Shown: positions 59,561 through 64,000 of the stretch, one piece after another
Layout: each line of letters begins with the position of its first letter
Position numbering within the stretch: the first letter of the stretch is position 1
Assembly: GCF_017086465.1 (NCBI RefSeq)
Contig: NZ_CP070961.1
Location: 2,480,001 to 2,544,000, forward strand
DNA: 64,000 nucleotides
Reading direction: 5' to 3'
Source: Nocardioides sp. zg-1228
GTDB lineage: Bacteria; Actinomycetota; Actinomycetes; Propionibacteriales; Nocardioidaceae
Made by a program: the position numbers and the translations under genes
Notes under the pieces: generated by a model
What the model was told of the DNA's origin: nothing
The model's input: only the letters and a program-made list of their open reading frames with translations
The model's database searches: none

Positions 59561-59578
59561 TCGTGACGCACGTCACGA
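59561..59578. promoter_or_regulatory. Perfect 18-bp palindromic operator candidate (TCGTGACG-CA-CGTCACGA)
   Basis: Two 8-bp arms are separated by CA, so the site reads as a dyad of TCGTGACG. It lies 42 bp before the small membrane protein gene, right after a T-rich run (TTGATTTTTT). The core GTGAC-N4-GTCAC resembles the sites of CRP/FNR-like or similar dimeric regulators. Confidence 0.6.
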
Positions 59579-59619
59579 TGGAGGTCCGGCCACCTCGCCG
59601 GTCCACCCCGGGAGTCCAG

Positions 59620-59841
59620 ATGCTAGGTCCCCTTCCCGCCCTCCACCGGTTGCTGATCGTCGTCTCGGCCCTCGTCGTCTGCGTCGGCATCGGGCTGTGG
59701 ATCGGCACCATGCCGGCCGTCCCGCTCAACCTCCGCGTCAGCCTGGTCGCGGGGGGCGTCGCGGGGGTGGTCGCCGCCTTCGCCCTCGTCCACGACTTCC
59801 ACCGGCGCCGGCGTCCCGCGCGGGCGCCGCGTCGCCACTGA
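59620..59841 (+). CDS. Small two-helix membrane protein
   Basis: The 73-residue protein has two hydrophobic helices (about 10-30 and 38-60) and a very basic C-terminus (HDFHRRRRPARAPRRH). I do not recognise it. The ATG at 59620 has GGGAG six bases upstream; an earlier ATG at 59563 would start inside the palindrome and is less likely. It is the only gene directly downstream of the palindromic site, so it is probably the regulated gene. Confidence 0.65.
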   Translation: MLGPLPALHRLLIVVSALVVCVGIGLWIGTMPAVPLNLRVSLVAGGVAGVVAAFALVHDFHRRRRPARAPRRH

Positions 59842-59872
59842 GACGGCACCCTCGTCGACCCTGCGGATGACC

Positions 59873-59878
59873 TAGCCT
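59873..59878 (+). promoter_or_regulatory. -10 hexamer TAGCCT, leaderless start for azlC
   Basis: The hexamer lies 6 bases before GTG 59885. Confidence 0.6.
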
Positions 59879-59884
59879 CGGGTC

Positions 59885-60616
59885 GTGCCAGACGCTGCCC
59901 TCACCCCCGGTGAGCGGTCGGGCATCGTCCGCGACGGCCTCGCCGTGGGCGTCGCCACCGGGGCGTACGGCGTCGGGTTCGGGGCCGTGTCCGTCGCCTC
60001 CGGGCTCAGCATCGCCCAGACGTGCGTGCTGTCCCTGTTGATGTTCACCGGCGCCAGCCAGTTCGCCCTCGTCGGCGTCGTCGCAGCAGGAGGCGCCCCG
60101 ATGTCGGGTGCCGCCACCGCCCTGCTGCTCGGCACCCGCAACACCCTCTACGGCCTGCGGATGGCCCCGCTCCTGCGGTGGCGGGGGTGGCGACGTGCCG
60201 CGGCGGCGCACGTGCTGATCGACGAGTCGACGGCCATGGCGGTCAACCGGGGCACCACCGAGGGCGCCCGGCTCGGCTTCCTCACCACGGGGACCGCGGT
60301 CTTCGCCCTGTGGAACCTCGCCACCCTCGCCGGGGCGCTCGCCGGGGAGGCCGTCGGCGACCCCCGCACGTTCGGGCTCGACGCGGCCGTCGGCGCCGCC
60401 TTCCTCGCCCTGCTCTGGCCGCGGCTGCGCGAGCGGCGCAACGTCCTGGTCGCCGTCCTCGCCGCGGCCGTGGCGCTGAGCGTCGTGCCGGTCTCCGCGG
60501 CAGGCGTGCCCGTGCTGGCCGCGGGTGGCGTCGCGCTGCTCGGCGGGGTGATCGGCCGGCGCCCCGACCGGGCCGCCGCCGGGCCGTCCGACGACGCGGG
60601 GGGAGGTCGCCCCTGA
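59885..60616 (+). CDS. azlC: AzlC-family branched-chain amino acid exporter large subunit
   Basis: The 243-residue membrane protein has about seven helices and the family segments GVATGAYGVGFGAVSVASGL, LLMFTGASQFALVGV and LLLGTRNTLYGLRMAPLL. With AzlD it exports branched-chain amino acids (as in BrnFE). GTG start with TAGCCT 6 bases upstream. The azlD ATG overlaps its stop (TGATG), a two-gene operon. Confidence 0.93.
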   Translation: MPDAALTPGERSGIVRDGLAVGVATGAYGVGFGAVSVASGLSIAQTCVLSLLMFTGASQFALVGVVAAGGAPMSGAATALLLGTRNTLYGLRMAPLLRWRGWRRAAAAHVLIDESTAMAVNRGTTEGARLGFLTTGTAVFALWNLATLAGALAGEAVGDPRTFGLDAAVGAAFLALLWPRLRERRNVLVAVLAAAVALSVVPVSAAGVPVLAAGGVALLGGVIGRRPDRAAAGPSDDAGGGRP

Positions 60617-60912
60617 TGTGGACCGCCGTCCTGGTGGCCGGAGTCGGCTGCTACCTCCTCAAGCTCGCGGGGCTGTCGCTGCCCGAGCGCGTCCTGGCCC
60701 ATCCCACGGTGGAGCGGGTCGCCGACCTCATCCCCGTCGCCCTGCTCGCCGCGCTGGTCGCCGTGCAGGCGTTCTCCTCGGGCACGTCACTCGCGCTGGA
60801 CGCCCGGGCCCTCGGCCTCGCCTTCGCGGTGGTCGCGCTGCTGCTGCGGGCGCCGTTCCTCGTCGTCGTGGTGGGGGCGTCGGTCGTGGCGGCACTGGCC
60901 CGCCTCCTGTGA
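60616..60912 (+). CDS. azlD: AzlD-family branched-chain amino acid exporter small subunit
   Basis: The 98-residue protein has four hydrophobic helices (VLVAGVGCYLLKLAG; LIPVALLAALVAVQAFS; LGLAFAVVALLLRAPFLVVV; ASVVAALARLL). It is the obligate partner of AzlC. GGGAGG precedes the ATG by about 8 bases. It is convergent with dapB, 37 bp away. Confidence 0.92.
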   Translation: MWTAVLVAGVGCYLLKLAGLSLPERVLAHPTVERVADLIPVALLAALVAVQAFSSGTSLALDARALGLAFAVVALLLRAPFLVVVVGASVVAALARLL

Positions 60913-60949
60913 CGGCCCCGCCCACCCGGCAGCACGCGCCCGGCTGGGC

Positions 60950-62325
<1,376 letters not shown>

Positions 62326-62361
62326 CCTCCGGGCGGCCGTCCCTCGCTCATCCCTCGCGCT

Positions 62362-62455
62362 GACGGTTCATCAAGGTATGTCGCTGGACCCGCACTTCCC
62401 ATGGCGAGCTGACCATGGGAAGTGACGGTTCGCCTGCATACCTTGATGAACCGTC
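62362..62455. repeat. 94-bp element of two nested perfect inverted repeats
   Basis: The outer arms are GACGGTTCATCAAGGTATG (62362-62380) and its exact complement (62437-62455), 19 bp each. Inside lie CACTTCCCATGG (62393-62404) and its complement (62413-62424), 12 bp each, with an 8-bp loop. The motif GACGGTTC recurs at 62424-62431. There is no ORF. It could be a REP/MITE-type mobile element or a strong convergent terminator. Confidence 0.85.
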
Positions 62456-62473
62456 GCCGCCGCGGCGCCGCGC

Positions 62474-63781
62474 TCAGGCCTGGGGCCCCACGACGGCGAG
62501 CAGCTCCGGCTGGCCGAAGAGCTCCGCGGCCAGGGCCGCGACGTCGTCGGTGGTGACCGCCTCGATGCGCTCGACGACCTCGTCGATCGTGAGCAGCTCG
62601 TCGTGGACGAGCTCGGCCTTGCCCAGGCGCGACATGCGCGACCCGGAGTCCTCGAGGCCGAGCACGAGGCCGCCCTTGAGCTGGCCCTTGCCGCGCTCGA
62701 CCTCCTCCTCGGTCAGGCCGTGGGCCGCGACCTTGGCGAGCTCGGCGCGTACGGTCTCGAGCACGGCGTCGTACTTGCCGGGCAGGCAGCCGACCGACAC
62801 GCCGACGATGCCGGCGTCGGCGTGGTGGGTGGCGAAGGAGTAGACGGAGTAGGCCAGGCCGCGCACCTCACGCACCTCTTGGAACATCCGCGAGGAGGTG
62901 CCCCCGCCCAGGGCGGTGTTGAGCACGCCGAGGGCGTAGCGGCGCGGGTCGGTGCGGGTCAGACCCTTGACACCGACGACGAGGTTGACCTGCTCCTGCG
63001 GCCGGACGGTGCGCGACTCGCCGGGGTGCACCTTGCGGGCCTGCTCGGACTGGGCCGAGATCGTCGGCTCGGCCTCGACGTCGAGGAAGCCGCCGCGCCC
63101 GAAGGCCTGCCGGACCTGGCGCACGACGGTGGCGTGGTCGACGTTGCCGGCGACGGACACGACCATGTTGTCGGGCCGGTAGTGGCGCCGGTAGAAGCGC
63201 TGGATCTGGGCGCGGGTCATCGCGGTGATGGAGGCCTCGGTGCCCGCGATGGGGCGCCCGAGCGGGGTGTCGCCCCACGCCTGGTGGGCGAACAGGTTGT
63301 GCACCACGTCGTCGGGGTCGTCGTCGTGCATGGCGATCTCGTCGAGGATGACGTCGCGCTCGGCCTCCACGTCGGCCTCGGTGAGGGTCGAGGCCGTCAC
63401 CATGTCGCCGAGCACGTCGACCGCGGTGGCGAGGTCCTCGTCGAGGACCCGCGCGTGGAAGACGGTGTACTCCTTGGTGGTGAAGGCGTTGAACTCGCCG
63501 CCGACGGCGTCCAGGGCGACCGAGATGTCCATCGCCGTGCGCTCGGGGGTGCCCTTGAAGAGCAGGTGCTCCAGGAAGTGCGAGCAGCCGTGCAGCGCCG
63601 GCGTCTCGTCGCGCGAGCCGACCCCGACCCAGACGCCGATGCTCGCCGAGCGGGTGCCGGCCATCTGCTCGGTGACGACGCGCATGCCGCTCGGCAGGAC
63701 CGTGCGCCGTACGCGCGAGGTGACCGCGCCGTCGGCGTCCTTGACCGTGTGGAGGGTGCGGGTGGTGCCGTTCTTCTGCAC
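62474..63781 (-). CDS. M16-family zinc peptidase (processing-peptidase-like)
   Basis: The 435-residue protein has the inverted zinc motif HFLEH (GCSHFLEHLLF, about 69-79), the downstream Glu in EERDVILDEIAMHDDD, and the second-domain Arg/Tyr segment (RGLAYSVYSF). It resembles the M16 proteins that lie next to pnp in actinobacteria. The GTG at 63781 is preferred because of GGAAGGA 5 bases before it; an ATG at 63808 would add 9 residues. Probable substrate is unknown. Confidence 0.92.
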   Translation of the reverse strand: MQKNGTTRTLHTVKDADGAVTSRVRRTVLPSGMRVVTEQMAGTRSASIGVWVGVGSRDETPALHGCSHFLEHLLFKGTPERTAMDISVALDAVGGEFNAFTTKEYTVFHARVLDEDLATAVDVLGDMVTASTLTEADVEAERDVILDEIAMHDDDPDDVVHNLFAHQAWGDTPLGRPIAGTEASITAMTRAQIQRFYRRHYRPDNMVVSVAGNVDHATVVRQVRQAFGRGGFLDVEAEPTISAQSEQARKVHPGESRTVRPQEQVNLVVGVKGLTRTDPRRYALGVLNTALGGGTSSRMFQEVREVRGLAYSVYSFATHHADAGIVGVSVGCLPGKYDAVLETVRAELAKVAAHGLTEEEVERGKGQLKGGLVLGLEDSGSRMSRLGKAELVHDELLTIDEVVERIEAVTTDDVAALAAELFGQPELLAVVGPQA

Positions 63782-63848
63782 TGGGGTCCTTCCGGGGCCG
63801 GGACGCACCCGGAGCGGGGCGTCTCGAGGGGTGGATCGGGGTGAAGCG

Positions 63849-63884
63849 CCACGACCGGCCGGCCAGGCGGCCGACCGGTCGTGG
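63849..63884 (-). terminator. Hairpin after pnp, probable terminator or processing site
   Basis: A 16-bp stem (CCACGACCGGCCGGCC / GGCCGACCGGTCGTGG) with one mismatch and loop AGGC lies 21 bases after the pnp stop and before the M16 ribosome site. Confidence 0.7.
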
Positions 63885-63904
63885 GGTGGAGCGTCAGGCG
63901 AGGG

Positions 63905-64000
63905 TCACTCGTCGTCGGACTCGGGGGCGGTGTTGGAGCCGGCCTCGGCCGCCTCCTCCGAGCCGCCCTCGTCCTCGACGACGGGGACCAGCGACAGCTT
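63905..64000 (-). CDS. pnp: Polyribonucleotide nucleotidyltransferase, C-terminal end (5' part outside window)
   Basis: Only the last 31 codons are visible: KLSLVPVVEDEGGSE, then an acidic disordered tail (EEAAEAGSNTAPESDDE). The segment KLSLVPVVED is the end of the S1 domain and tail of actinobacterial PNPase, the 3'-5' RNA phosphorolytic enzyme. Gene order pnp, M16 peptidase, dapB is the usual one and supports the call. Confidence 0.75.
   Translation of the reverse strand, partial: KLSLVPVVEDEGGSEEAAEAGSNTAPESDDE

Overview
The window is a 64 kb stretch of very GC-rich chromosome. It comes from an aerobic, Gram-positive actinobacterium, most probably of the Nocardioides/Nocardioidaceae type. 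Signs of this are the dense GTG/ATG starts, the many 4-bp stop/start overlaps, the actinobacterial qcrCAB and ctaC/D/E/F respiratory genes, a MacS-like sensor kinase, PspAA/PspAB partners, a DUF3043-type protein and a c-di-AMP riboswitch in front of an NlpC/P60 wall hydrolase. No rRNA, tRNA, CRISPR array, prophage or insertion sequence was seen. The window looks like core chromosome with a few accessory loci. Genus assignment is inference.

Layout. 1-5.3 kb: end of a sortase, a membrane-anchored Pro/Ala-rich protein, a MacSR-like two-component pair with a flavin-reductase-like gene between kinase and regulator, a PlsC acyltransferase and an alpha/beta hydrolase. 5.3-12.2 kb: a small membrane protein, an ornithine cyclodeaminase-type LOR/SDH enzyme, then the run glucokinase / His-Asp repeat protein / ArsA-HSP20 ATPase / SRPBCC, divergent from a FadD15-like acyl-CoA ligase. 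From memory this resembles the mycobacterial Rv2182c-Rv2187 neighbourhood. 12.4-21.6 kb: a complete-looking tad (Flp pilus) machine (cpaB, tadZ, tadA, a von Willebrand-TadB fusion, tadC), its own sensor kinase and LuxR regulator, and two Flp pilins. 21.7-28.3 kb: a peptidase-like membrane protein, a riboswitch-controlled NlpC/P60 hydrolase, small zinc-finger proteins, a NYN protein, a DEDDh-GIY-YIG nuclease and an AsnC-type protein. 28.4-33.2 kb: a 1383-residue secreted fibronectin/Ig-repeat protein and a YgjV-like membrane protein.

33.2-44.8 kb is the respiratory block. It holds trpD, a degenerate receiver, a CtaG-like assembly protein divergent from ctaE-qcrC-qcrA-qcrB, then (opposite strand) an L,D-transpeptidase and ctaC-ctaD-ctaF. 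ctaD carries an apparent single-base frameshift near its 3' end. 44.9-54.4 kb holds a cysteine desulfurase/TusA pair, a PfkB kinase, erpA, glycerate kinase, SRPBCC and GNAT proteins, a GlgC-like nucleotidyltransferase, nadA with a 23-codon leader ORF, and a winged-helix protein. 54.4-58.2 kb is a Psp envelope-stress operon (pspA-pspAA-htpX-pspAB-GAF kinase). 58.3-64 kb holds DUF3043, GNAT, azlCD, dapB, a methyltransferase, a 94-bp nested inverted repeat, an M16 peptidase and the 3' end of pnp.

Recurrent signal. Many genes that begin a transcription unit have a TANNNT hexamer exactly 6 or 7 bases before their start codon. I count 13 with TANNNT and six more with CANNNT. This is the layout expected of leaderless mRNAs, and it was used here to settle several start codons.
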